Shown here in pieces: positions 45,604 through 53,883 of a DNA stretch of 64,000 nt. Within the stretch, counting starts at the first letter, position 1. Each line of letters starts with the position of its first letter. Source of the DNA: a virus; IMG/VR virus record IMGVR_UViG_3300023184_000027, positions 1-64,000 of that record; one strand, given 5' to 3'. The position numbers were made by a program, and so were the translations under genes. Below the pieces are notes generated by a model. It saw nothing but the letters and a program-made list of their open reading frames with translations. It had not been told where the DNA came from and ran no database searches.

Positions 45604-47013
45604 TTATTTTTTTGTTTCAATTTTACTTTGTAATACTTTCACAAACTCATTCTGAATCATTTTAACAAACTTTACATAAGGAGAATCGTCAGAATCCGGA
45701 TTGTATTTATAATCACCTTTTGGTGGACGAGCGCTTCTACCCATAAAATTTAATCCCGATATATTTGTAATACATTTGTGTCCTCCACTATTAGATTGGA
45801 TAAAGTCCCAAGCATTTACTTTAATATCATCCAACATCTTTCTATGTTCTTCAGGTAATTCAGAAAAAGGTTTTTCCATCATCTCACCAATGTGAACTAA
45901 TTTTCCCTTACCATCTTCCATTGTCTTATATTCTTTACCATATAAAGCAACAAAATCTTTAAAAGTAAACCCAACTGATTCTCCACTAAAATCTTTTGAC
46001 GATTCCGATATCCATTTAATCGTTGATAATGGAATTTCTCTTTGTTTTAATTGGTCTTCCCATTTAGATAAAACTTCTTGAGCTATCTCACCTAAATTAA
46101 CACCTTTTAATTCTCTTTCTTTTTTGAATGGATTACAAGATGCTTGAACTAATCCTAATGGCCAAGCAATAACTATAAAGTCAGCATCAGGATTATTTTT
46201 AAATGGAGTATATCTATCGTAAGAACCTGGTTTAAACATTGACCCACCACCATACTGAACAATAATATTACCCAATACTTTAACATTGGGATTGGTTTTC
46301 ATTGACTCAACATAATCTTCTTTATTTTTTTCAAGTTGTTCAGGTTTTGCATATCCTTTCTCAACCATTATTCTTTTGATGTTGTGTAATATGTTTAACA
46401 ATGATGGAGTTGATTTCATAACCAACTCATCTAAAAACCCAGGTTTGTTTTTAAACGCTAACAACAATTTATTAGCAACTAATCCCATCGCCGTTTTATT
46501 TTTAGATAATGATTTTTCTTTATCTAATCTAAATAAATAAGAAATTACTTGGTCAACACTAATATCATTTATTGAGTAATTAGCAGAATCCACAGTAGAA
46601 ATAAGTAATATATCCTCATTTGGAAATATATCTCGTGGAGAGACTATTTGAGATAATGTTTCAACATTTGACCTAGAAGGTCTAAAAGATGTTGATGTTG
46701 TTTCTTCCGCACCAGCTTGTCTATCGTGGTGGTCCGTGTGAATCATAAACATTGGTTTACCGTGAGCAAAATCTACTAATACCGGCATAATCTCACCACT
46801 AGCGTCAGGTTTTTTAACTGCAAATTCTTTATCACCGTATTGGATAATTTCACAATCAACAACTTTAATACCATTACTTTCAAGATATTGTTTCATAGCA
46901 ATTGCTGAAACAACACCATCAAGGTCCATATGATAATATATCTTAGCCTTCTGATATCTTTTAGCGAGAGATTTTATTTCCCTTAAACCACTTTCTTTAA
47001 TTAATTTTTTCAT
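45604..47013 (-). CDS. DHH-family phosphoesterase with leader
   Basis: The 469-residue protein starts MKKLIKESGLREIKSLAKRY (I-K-E at 5-7). It has the DHH motifs H28-x-D30-x-D32 (YYHMDLDGVVSA), D81 in LVDFAHG, and D94-H-H96 in HTDHHDRQ. A later region with SNSGGHKCITNISGLNFMGR provides the glycine-histidine (DHHA1-like) part. Such enzymes cut short oligonucleotides or cyclic dinucleotides. With its leader it may be an injected enzyme acting on defence signals; this is speculation. Confidence 0.75.
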   Translation of the reverse strand: MKKLIKESGLREIKSLAKRYQKAKIYYHMDLDGVVSAIAMKQYLESNGIKVVDCEIIQYGDKEFAVKKPDASGEIMPVLVDFAHGKPMFMIHTDHHDRQAGAEETTSTSFRPSRSNVETLSQIVSPRDIFPNEDILLISTVDSANYSINDISVDQVISYLFRLDKEKSLSKNKTAMGLVANKLLLAFKNKPGFLDELVMKSTPSLLNILHNIKRIMVEKGYAKPEQLEKNKEDYVESMKTNPNVKVLGNIIVQYGGGSMFKPGSYDRYTPFKNNPDADFIVIAWPLGLVQASCNPFKKERELKGVNLGEIAQEVLSKWEDQLKQREIPLSTIKWISESSKDFSGESVGFTFKDFVALYGKEYKTMEDGKGKLVHIGEMMEKPFSELPEEHRKMLDDIKVNAWDFIQSNSGGHKCITNISGLNFMGRSARPPKGDYKYNPDSDDSPYVKFVKMIQNEFVKVLQSKIETKK

Positions 47014-47014
47014 A

Positions 47015-47962
47015 TTATATCAAACCCTTCACCGCATTTCCTAACAATGGTGCCAATAATGTTGTTATTGGGTCAGACCCTGTTTTAGGTTGAGTTGGAG
47101 GTGTTGCTTTCATTTCCTGATTTTCACCACCAAATTCACTATTAAATAATTCTTGATTTTTTGAGTCACTATTAAATTTTGCAACTTTTTGTTCTACATC
47201 CGGAACCTTTTGTTCCAATTCATCCGGACCAACAAAATTATGAATACCTAATGTATCTAATAACGCCAAATACCACTTACTTCTTCTCATCAATGACCTT
47301 GTCGCCGCATTACCACCAATTCTTGGGACACCACCAACAAGTCTATTAAGGAAGGATGGTTTTAACGCCTCATAACCTCTGAAAGCCTTGAATTTACCTG
47401 TCGTACCCATTTCTTTACTTGCTTTAGTAAATAATTTCACATATTCTTCCAATAAATTAACAAATCTACTACCTAAATAAGGAACTTTACCAATAGAAGA
47501 CCTTAATGTAGTTATTAATTTCTCACCCCAAGCCGGAGATTTTTCTACCATTTTAGCAATTGGTCCACCAACTGATTTGGCAGCACCAGCAACTTTAACA
47601 GCATCACCAGTAAGTGTCGCCGCTTTAAATGCTTTAGCTCCTTCACCACCTAATTTCATAACACCCACAACCGGTTTAGCTATAATATCACCAAAAATAG
47701 GTAAAGCAGCTATAAAAGATAAAATTGCAAACAATTTATCTCCTTGTCTCCAATAACTAATACCATTAACTAAATCCACAACACCTGTTGGGTCGAATAT
47801 ACCCGCAATATCACCAACGGTATTATACCATTTTGATTCTGAAAGTAATTTTTTCTTTTCAGGGTAAAGAGTTTTCATTACCTCAACAACAAAAATTTTC
47901 TCACCACGAGTTAAACCTTCCCACTTTTCAGTTAACTCATTAATTTGATTTGATTTTTTCAT
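47015..47962 (-). CDS. Leader-type protein with glycine-rich amphipathic region, possibly membrane-active
   Basis: The 315-residue protein begins MKKSNQINELTEKWEGLTRG. The region WYNTVGDIAGIFDPTGVVDL followed by VNGISYWRQGDKLFAILSFI resembles a pattern seen in pretoxin-like and phage internal proteins. It is followed by alanine/glycine-rich amphipathic helices. This could be a pore-forming or DNA-injection protein. No membrane span is long enough to be sure. Confidence 0.45.
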   Translation of the reverse strand: MKKSNQINELTEKWEGLTRGEKIFVVEVMKTLYPEKKKLLSESKWYNTVGDIAGIFDPTGVVDLVNGISYWRQGDKLFAILSFIAALPIFGDIIAKPVVGVMKLGGEGAKAFKAATLTGDAVKVAGAAKSVGGPIAKMVEKSPAWGEKLITTLRSSIGKVPYLGSRFVNLLEEYVKLFTKASKEMGTTGKFKAFRGYEALKPSFLNRLVGGVPRIGGNAATRSLMRRSKWYLALLDTLGIHNFVGPDELEQKVPDVEQKVAKFNSDSKNQELFNSEFGGENQEMKATPPTQPKTGSDPITTLLAPLLGNAVKGLI

Positions 47963-47964
47963 AA

Positions 47965-48324
47965 TTAATCTAACCCCAAGAAATGAATACCTTTATCAAT
48001 AATACTACCTTCTTGAGATACACAACTTTTGAATATTTGAACATCCGAGTCAGGCATTTTACTTTGTGTTGAAGGTCCCCAAATACCGTCCACAGGATAA
48101 ACACCAATTTTAGATTGGTATTTACTCAATGCTTGTTTAACACTATCACCCAAAAGACCATCAACTTTTAGTGGTTGATTCTTATCATCTCTGTGTCCTT
48201 TTTTATTTAAAAAACATTGAATACCCTTCTTTAATTCAGGACTTTCATTTTGTTCAGTAACCAATCCGTATATAGAACGGATGTCACTTTTTTCTTCTTC
48301 GGAAATTATAAATCTTTTTGCCAT
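47965..48324 (-). CDS. Peptidoglycan-binding domain protein with leader
   Basis: The 119 residues start MAKRFIISEEEKSDIRSIYG (I-S-E at 7-9, V-T-E near 22). The rest is a PG_binding_1-like domain: LKVDGLLGDSVKQALSKYQS, then GVYPVDGIWGPSTQSKM, with the two D-G-(L/I)-x-G-x-x-(S/T) units. It probably binds cell-wall peptidoglycan during entry or lysis. It is adjacent to the possible membrane-active protein, which fits a cell-wall penetration module. Confidence 0.65.
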   Translation of the reverse strand: MAKRFIISEEEKSDIRSIYGLVTEQNESPELKKGIQCFLNKKGHRDDKNQPLKVDGLLGDSVKQALSKYQSKIGVYPVDGIWGPSTQSKMPDSDVQIFKSCVSQEGSIIDKGIHFLGLD

Positions 48325-48367
48325 AATAAATCATTTAGTTATAAATATACGGAAAACAAAAAAGAGG

Positions 48368-50275
48368 TTATAACACCTCTTCTTTTAATTCTAATTTTGT
48401 TTGTTTCCTTTCATCAATGAATGCTTGAACTCTTTTCCGAGCAACTTCCGTATAATCCGGAGATAACTCAATTCCAATCCATCGTCTCTCTAACACTTCT
48501 GCCGCCACAGCTGATGTTCCACTTCCCATGAAGGGGTCAAGAACAATATCATCCTTATATGTAAGTATCTTAATCGCCTTCCCTGGTATATCCATACTAA
48601 AGGTCGCCTTGGTTAAGGATTTAGTATCAGCAAAGTATTCCCACCTTCCAAACACCAAGTTCATAAACTCTTTCTTATCCTCATCCTTATAAACCATCTT
48701 ATTTTTGATAGTTCCATCTTCCTGAATTACTTTAGTTGGTTCTCCCGTCCATTGAGATTCACCTTTGAGTAATTTCTTACTTGTCTTCTTATATGCTAAA
48801 ATAATACACTCTTTTGGATTATAGATATAAGGACTTGATGCTGACATCCATGAGTTACCACACCACACTAATTGTCCTGATTTTTCAACTAATAATGTTT
48901 TATTAGGTACTGACACACAATAAACTTTATCATCATAATCAATTGTGGTAACATTTTTTTTCTTTATATAACTTTGTTCTTTGTTGAGGATTTGAATTGT
49001 TGTCATTGGGTAATTAGATTTTATTAATTTACCATTCCAAAGTCTATCTTTTGCAAAATAACTATATAATGAACAAATTCTCCCCGATTCAAATAATAAT
49101 CTAAGAATTTGGTCTTTCATTATTTCACTACATACAGAAATTTTCCACAATTCATTGTCTTTAGTAAAAGACCCATCACCATAAAATATCCATAATAATA
49201 ATATTTCTTTCTGTCTTTTAGACATATTAAAAACATAATCAGGTATTGTTCTTAAATTTTTACTTTTTGTATCAAGTAAAAACGACGCTAATTGTTTTGA
49301 ACAACAAAAATATTCGTTTTTTTGTTTTTTATATTCAAAATTAAATGGTAATCTCTCCAACAATTCTTCAATTTCTTTTAAAAATTTTATTTTTGTTTGA
49401 TAAATAGATATTTTGTATATACCTCGTTTAACATCATATGTTAATGAACCATCTGTTAGAAAAATACCTAAAAATCTCACCCAATCATCCGCATCAACAA
49501 TTACCGAATCTCCATTTCTATATATCTTTTTACTTCTTAACCCATACTCTACAGGAGGTATTACTACAGTTTCTACATCCACAACATTATTTAACCCATT
49601 ATGACTTCTAGGTATTGTGAAAACATCTTGAGTTATCTCATTAAATGGTATAACATCTATTTTAGAGTTGTCTACTCTAACCATATTATGGTTTTCTGTT
49701 ATAGTAAGATTAACCGAACGAGTTTTAATATTTACTAATTTACCTTTAAATGGTTTTTCAATATAATCAAAAGCCTTTTGATACTCAATTTCTTTAGTTG
49801 TAGGATTTAATGTCATAAATAAATCCGTCTTAATATCAACATCTTTAAAAAATTTAAGACCATTATTTGTCATAACTTTAGTTTCATTATCATAACAACC
49901 CCAAGCTGTTTGTCTCACTCTATGTGGAGAATCTTCAGTTAAATCAACCATCCCGTAAAATTTAAAACCAACTTCCTTCATCTTCATCCAAAATTCAGCA
50001 TTGAATAATATTCTTCCACCTCTTTCTTGAACATTCACTTCTATTGGAACATTGATGGCAATTCTTCCGTCATCCTTTAATACTCTATAAGCTTCAGTTA
50101 ACCATTTTGTTGTAAAATCCCAATACTCATCCATTGGAATACTATCGTTATAGACATCGTATTTGATGTTAACCCCGTATGGAGGACTAGTTACAACTAA
50201 ATCAACACAACCTTCAGGAAATGTCTTCATAACCTCAACACACTCACCATTTATAATCTTTCCTGTCTCTATCAT
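48368..50275 (-). CDS. DNA methyltransferase (TSPPY type) interrupted by an intein
   Basis: The 635-residue precursor has the catalytic T29-S-P-P-Y33 near the start and the AdoMet-binding FxGxG (LDPFMGSGTSA, about residue 580) at the end, the beta-class order. TSPPY is usual for N4-cytosine (and some N6-adenine) enzymes. Residues 127-474 are an intein, so the mature protein would be 287 residues joined at ...RQTAWG-SWMSASSP.... It probably protects phage DNA from restriction or marks it. It starts 1 base after the 50277 gene, at the end of a coupled operon. Confidence 0.85.
   Translation of the reverse strand: MIETGKIINGECVEVMKTFPEGCVDLVVTSPPYGVNIKYDVYNDSIPMDEYWDFTTKWLTEAYRVLKDDGRIAINVPIEVNVQERGGRILFNAEFWMKMKEVGFKFYGMVDLTEDSPHRVRQTAWGCYDNETKVMTNNGLKFFKDVDIKTDLFMTLNPTTKEIEYQKAFDYIEKPFKGKLVNIKTRSVNLTITENHNMVRVDNSKIDVIPFNEITQDVFTIPRSHNGLNNVVDVETVVIPPVEYGLRSKKIYRNGDSVIVDADDWVRFLGIFLTDGSLTYDVKRGIYKISIYQTKIKFLKEIEELLERLPFNFEYKKQKNEYFCCSKQLASFLLDTKSKNLRTIPDYVFNMSKRQKEILLLWIFYGDGSFTKDNELWKISVCSEIMKDQILRLLFESGRICSLYSYFAKDRLWNGKLIKSNYPMTTIQILNKEQSYIKKKNVTTIDYDDKVYCVSVPNKTLLVEKSGQLVWCGNSWMSASSPYIYNPKECIILAYKKTSKKLLKGESQWTGEPTKVIQEDGTIKNKMVYKDEDKKEFMNLVFGRWEYFADTKSLTKATFSMDIPGKAIKILTYKDDIVLDPFMGSGTSAVAAEVLERRWIGIELSPDYTEVARKRVQAFIDERKQTKLELKEEVL
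48854..49897 (-). mobile_element. LAGLIDADG intein inside the methyltransferase
   Basis: The 348-residue insert begins at C127 (CYDNETKVMTNNG) and ends at N474, followed by S475. Splicing motifs are block B T-E-N-H (residues 193-196) and block F KVYCVSVPNKTLLVEKSGQL. The C-terminal end is WCGN, so the usual penultimate histidine is glycine. Two endonuclease motifs, RFLGIFLTDGSL (268-279) and LLLWIFYGDGSF (359-370), show a LAGLIDADG homing nuclease. Removing it restores the common methyltransferase sequence AWGSW. Confidence 0.9.
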
Positions 50276-50276
50276 A

Positions 50277-50576
50277 TTATTTTGCGTGGTATTCCCACTC
50301 GTTTTCTTTATTTTTAATTGGTTCTAAACTTTGGTCTAAAAACACAGCATTTTGTTCTCCAGCATATAAACCTAATATGTTATAGTCATAGAACTCTTCA
50401 GCCTCACCCATAGTCATTAGGTCTCGTTCTTGCAGAATTTCAAGGATTCTCTGTTTTGAGTATAGAACTCTATTACCATTACCAAACTCTTGAACAATTC
50501 CAACAATAGCACTTTCTAACCCGTCTAATAGAACCGCACCTTCCGCGTACTCATCAATATCAACTAACACTTTCAT
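50277..50576 (-). CDS. Conserved phage-type small protein
   Basis: The 99-residue protein has DGLESAIVGIVQEFGNGNRV, LYSKQRILEILQERDLMTMG and AEEFYDYNILGLYAGEQNAV. I recall these blocks from many phages as an unknown protein linked to replication genes. It overlaps its upstream neighbour by 1 base. Confidence 0.65.
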   Translation of the reverse strand: MKVLVDIDEYAEGAVLLDGLESAIVGIVQEFGNGNRVLYSKQRILEILQERDLMTMGEAEEFYDYNILGLYAGEQNAVFLDQSLEPIKNKENEWEYHAK

Positions 50577-50797
50577 TATTTATTTTCTAAATTTTCTATT
50601 CTACGATTAAGATACCAAGCCGCCTTGAGTAAATCTTCCAATTCTTTCTCCGGATATTTCTTACCCGCTCTTGAGATATATTTCACCGTATTACCCAAAT
50701 GAAACCCTAAATCCCAATTTTCTATCACCTTAATAGCCTCATATGGATTATCTACACCCCCATAATGGTCGGGGTTTTTCACCATTTCTTTACTCAT
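50576..50797 (-). CDS. DUF3310 protein (nucleotide-kinase-like)
   Basis: The 73 residues match the DUF3310 pattern: NPDHYGG, YEAIKVIENW, LGNTVKYISRAGKK and DLLKAAWYLNRRIE. The best-known members are phage nucleotide-kinase-like proteins such as T7 gp1.7 relatives. It probably helps nucleotide metabolism during replication. It overlaps the genes on both sides. Confidence 0.85.
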   Translation of the reverse strand: MSKEMVKNPDHYGGVDNPYEAIKVIENWDLGFHLGNTVKYISRAGKKYPEKELEDLLKAAWYLNRRIENLENK

Positions 50798-51018
50798 AAT
50801 TTTACCAAATAATATTTACCTAATTTTATACTCTTTCTATAACCCTGTCTAACAGAAAACAATGGTTTTGTTGTTATTTTAAACCCAACCCCACTCTTAC
50901 CTGAAGTAATATAAAACTGACTTTTAGATTTACCTATTAAGAGGGGAAAGTTAAATATTCTAATCACTGTTTGACTACAACCACTACCAATATGATATGT
51001 TTTTTTAGATAACCACAT
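50794..51018 (-). CDS. Small basic unknown protein
   Basis: The 74-residue protein is beta-rich and basic (KSQFYITSGKSGVGFKITTK, ending SIKLGKYYLVKL). It overlaps both neighbours (ATGA with the 50576 gene), which supports real translation. Function unknown. Confidence 0.5.
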   Translation of the reverse strand: MWLSKKTYHIGSGCSQTVIRIFNFPLLIGKSKSQFYITSGKSGVGFKITTKPLFSVRQGYRKSIKLGKYYLVKL

Positions 51019-51187
51019 AATAATCTTTCGCTGTTTTACTTTCTACAATAATACCGGATTCTATCAAAAAATCCAGCTCTTTTTTTGTTTCTTCAATATT
51101 CTTTTTAAGAATATACTTTGAAATGTAATTAATGTGGATTGGTTGTCTTAATTTACCAATCAAATTACTAATTTGTTTTTCGTCCAT
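51005..51187 (-). CDS. Small winged-helix-like protein
   Basis: The 60 residues (MDEKQISNLIGKLRQPIHIN, then KKNIEETKKELDFLIESGII) suggest a helix-turn-helix with wing (VESKTAKDYYVV). It overlaps both neighbours and is part of the coupled run. It may bind DNA or protein; not established. Confidence 0.5.
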   Translation of the reverse strand: MDEKQISNLIGKLRQPIHINYISKYILKKNIEETKKELDFLIESGIIVESKTAKDYYVVI

Positions 51188-51368
51188 AATTAAGTTTTTC
51201 TTTAATTTTATCTTCAGTCAATCCTTTCATATACCATTTATAAACTTTGGACGATATTTTATCTGATAGAATCAACATATCCGATTTAAACAGCAAAGTT
51301 AATCCTAAATCATTATTAAAACAATTTTTTATTGATTTTTTATCAATTATTTTTTTGTTAAATCCCAT
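51168..51368 (-). CDS. Small helical protein
   Basis: The 66-residue protein (MGFNKKIIDKKSIKNCFNND at the start, VYKWYMKGLTEDKIKEKLNY at the end) is basic and helical. It overlaps the downstream start by 20 bases and the upstream stop by 1. The ending suits a helix-turn-helix. Function unknown. Confidence 0.5.
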   Translation of the reverse strand: MGFNKKIIDKKSIKNCFNNDLGLTLLFKSDMLILSDKISSKVYKWYMKGLTEDKIKEKLNYGRKTN

Positions 51369-52138
51369 TAAGACAATAATCTTTTATTTTGTTTTCCACT
51401 TTGACTTATATACGCTAATATTTTCCTTTTAAAGATTGGTACTAATGTTTCCTCTAACGGAAAAATATCACTACAAAAAACTTCAAATAATGGATGTGAT
51501 TCTTCATTATTCTTTTCATAAGTTTTAGAAAATTTAGATATAATTTGGGGAATTGTCAAATCGTCTTGGATACCTTCGTAAACTAATTTTAACGATGTTT
51601 TAGTTTGATTCTTTGTTTTGTAAATTTTTCTTGTAGTATATTGCCAAATATATAATTTATCCGGTAATTTGTAGTAAAAAAACCCTGACTTGTTTGATAA
51701 ATTATTTTTGTTTTTTTTCATCACAACATCTATGGAATCATAAACAATACTCCAAATAGATTTTGCAAAATTAAAATAGTCGTATAATTGGGGTTGACTA
51801 TTTTTTAAAATTTTTCGGTATTCAATTACTTCTTCGTCCGCTAGCACGGGAATATCTTTAACTTTTAAATCTGAAAAAATTAATTCATCATCTTTTGATG
51901 ATAATTTTTTATCAATATAAAGTATTTTGTTTTGTGTCAATAAGGTTTGCATATTACCCAAATGTAATGAAAGCTCAATAAACATTGGGTAAACCTCCAT
52001 TCTCTCAAGATGTTTATTCATCTTTTGAAAATAGTCTAATAAGACATATTGTTTTTGTTCTGCATCAAGCACACCATCAAATAACCAATCGGTATTCATT
52101 ATAAATGATGTCTTTTTATTTTTTTGTTTCTTTTCCAT
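51368..52138 (-). CDS. Conserved large-phage-type protein (FIMNTDWLFDG)
   Basis: The 256-residue protein has TSFIMNTDWLFDGVLDAEQK followed by QYVLLDYFQKMNKHLERMEV and LSLHLGNMQTLLTQ. I believe related proteins occur in other large Bacteroidetes phages, with unknown role. It is the first gene of the seven-gene coupled run 52138-48368, which ends with the methyltransferase. Confidence 0.6.
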   Translation of the reverse strand: MEKKQKNKKTSFIMNTDWLFDGVLDAEQKQYVLLDYFQKMNKHLERMEVYPMFIELSLHLGNMQTLLTQNKILYIDKKLSSKDDELIFSDLKVKDIPVLADEEVIEYRKILKNSQPQLYDYFNFAKSIWSIVYDSIDVVMKKNKNNLSNKSGFFYYKLPDKLYIWQYTTRKIYKTKNQTKTSLKLVYEGIQDDLTIPQIISKFSKTYEKNNEESHPLFEVFCSDIFPLEETLVPIFKRKILAYISQSGKQNKRLLS

Positions 52139-52187
52139 ATATTATTATATTAATTATATGAAAATATATTAAAGAAATGAATAGTTT

Positions 52188-53546
52188 TTAACCAACTCTC
52201 ATAACATAATATCTAGTATTGTTAACAACTACATCATCATATGTACCATCGTATCCATTCATCATACCCCAACCATCATCATCAACTAATCCTTGAGCTA
52301 AAGCATCTTTATCAATATAATCCTCAATACTTAATCCAAAATCACTCATATAAGATGTAATATTATTCTCAACATCTTTTAACATTGAGTCTACCTTATT
52401 ATCAATCATATCTTGGGATGGTTCCATATCAACCTCAATATTATCTAATTCTTCTTGAAGATAGTCTATGTGGTCTTGTGTTTGTTCATATTCTGTTGAG
52501 TCCGAATCATCTATATTTCTTAATCTTTCTTCATATTCTTCAATTTCAGATTCAAGTTGTTCTTTCCTTTCTTCTTGTTCTGAGGTTAACTCAAAATCAT
52601 CATCACTAAAATAGACATCCGGTTCGTTAGATATATCATTTTCATAAAATTCTCTAAAATAATCAAGAACCTCATCTTCGTTAATATAATAATCAATAAA
52701 ACCACTTCTAAACCCCTCAACACCTATTTCATCAATTAAATTTTTTGCGTAATCTAACGCAGAACTTTCCATCTCATCTTCATCACCAACAGAATATTCT
52801 CTACCTTTAAATCCTGGTAGTAAAACCTCAAATTGGGATAAACCATAATAACTGTAATCACCAGGGTACATATCGTAAACATCCGCAACATCTTCTGTTA
52901 ACCCATCAATTTCTTCTTGAACTTCCTCAATAGTATTTAATATTTCAACATTTTCATCGGGGTCACCTTCTCTATCTTCATCTTCATATTGAGCTTCAAG
53001 GTCTTCTTTCTTTTTTATTAATACCGATAATTTTTCTTTATCATCCTCATCTAAAACTTTTACATCACCCTCTTGTTCTAAATATTCTAATAACGCTTGA
53101 GCCTTCATACCTAACTCGTCTTCCTGTTCAAGGTTCCAATCATCACCATCTCTATATTCATTCATTGTTTGTTTCTTATGATTCAATTCCTCCAATTCTC
53201 GTCTTTTTTCTCGAGGTGAACCGTAATCAGTAGTATAACTCTGAACCTTTATATTTGAAATATCAGACACCATAGTATTACTGATATTTAAATAACCATC
53301 AATATAACCAATATTACCTAATGAGGTTGTTGGAGTATTCGCAAGATTTAAGTCATCAGTTATCCATAATGGTTTTCCTCCAAATTTTTTAAGATTCGTT
53401 ATAGCTTTTCCATTATAACTAGTTAAAACCATTAAATCCGTATATTCTTTAGGCGTCATTTTATAATAATCGTCCTCAACTTGTTCAACAATTGTTTTAA
53501 TAAAACGAAATAACCCTTCTTCTGTAAGTCTAATTTTTCTGCTCAT
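52188..53546 (-). CDS. Leader-type (RLTEEG) protein with LRR-like part and acidic coiled coil
   Basis: The 452-residue protein starts MSRKIRLTEEGLFRFIKTIV (L-T-E at 7-9). An LRR-like part has LWITDDLNLANTPTTSLGNI followed by GYIDGYLNISNTMVSDISNI. A long, very acidic coiled coil (LEAQYEDEDREG, ERKEQLESEIEEYEERLRNI) follows. ATAAATAC (one change from the box) lies 4 bases before the ATG. It may be a structural or packaged protein. Confidence 0.6.
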   Translation of the reverse strand: MSRKIRLTEEGLFRFIKTIVEQVEDDYYKMTPKEYTDLMVLTSYNGKAITNLKKFGGKPLWITDDLNLANTPTTSLGNIGYIDGYLNISNTMVSDISNIKVQSYTTDYGSPREKRRELEELNHKKQTMNEYRDGDDWNLEQEDELGMKAQALLEYLEQEGDVKVLDEDDKEKLSVLIKKKEDLEAQYEDEDREGDPDENVEILNTIEEVQEEIDGLTEDVADVYDMYPGDYSYYGLSQFEVLLPGFKGREYSVGDEDEMESSALDYAKNLIDEIGVEGFRSGFIDYYINEDEVLDYFREFYENDISNEPDVYFSDDDFELTSEQEERKEQLESEIEEYEERLRNIDDSDSTEYEQTQDHIDYLQEELDNIEVDMEPSQDMIDNKVDSMLKDVENNITSYMSDFGLSIEDYIDKDALAQGLVDDDGWGMMNGYDGTYDDVVVNNTRYYVMRVG

Positions 53547-53558
53547 AATTATAAATAC
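53547..53558 (-). promoter_or_regulatory. ATATTTAT-type box (GTATTTAT), 4 bases before start codon
   Basis: On the minus strand GTATTTAT (53558-53551), AATT, then ATG at 53546. Confidence 0.45.
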
Positions 53559-53635
53559 CCAAAATTAAAAAAAAATCTTTACATATTACTATTATAACAG
53601 ATATTTATTGATATAAACATTTAAAAAATTTTATC

Positions 53636-53782
53636 ATGGGATGCGGTTGCAAGGGAAATTCAAATCAAACACAAACAACTCAACAAACGAGCCAGTCTCA
53701 ACCTAAAGCTCCTGAGCCTAAAACTCAGCCTATACAAGAGTCAATTCGTAAAGTTGTTGAGAAATATTATAATAAAAAATAA
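53636..53782 (+). CDS. 48-residue MGCGC protein
   Basis: The plus strand encodes MGCGCKGNSNQTQTTQQTSQ, then a P/Q-rich linker and PIQESIRKVVEKYYNKK. The MGCGC start followed by a spacer and an IQESIRKVVEKYY helix seems familiar from small phage proteins. The two cysteines might be lipidated or bind metal. ATATTTAT lies about 30 bases upstream and a terminator follows. Confidence 0.6.
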   Translation: MGCGCKGNSNQTQTTQQTSQSQPKAPEPKTQPIQESIRKVVEKYYNKK

Positions 53783-53804
53783 TATTTATTGTGTTAAAAA
53801 TCTG

Positions 53805-53827
53805 AGGGACTTTATGTCCCTTTTTTT
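53805..53827 (+). terminator. Rho-independent terminator
   Basis: A stem of AGGGAC with GTCCCT, a 5-base loop and TTTTTTATTTT directly after. Confidence 0.85.
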
Positions 53828-53883
53828 ATTTTCTATTTAGAATTAATATAATTTTAATTATTAATTGGTATAAGTTTAAAATT

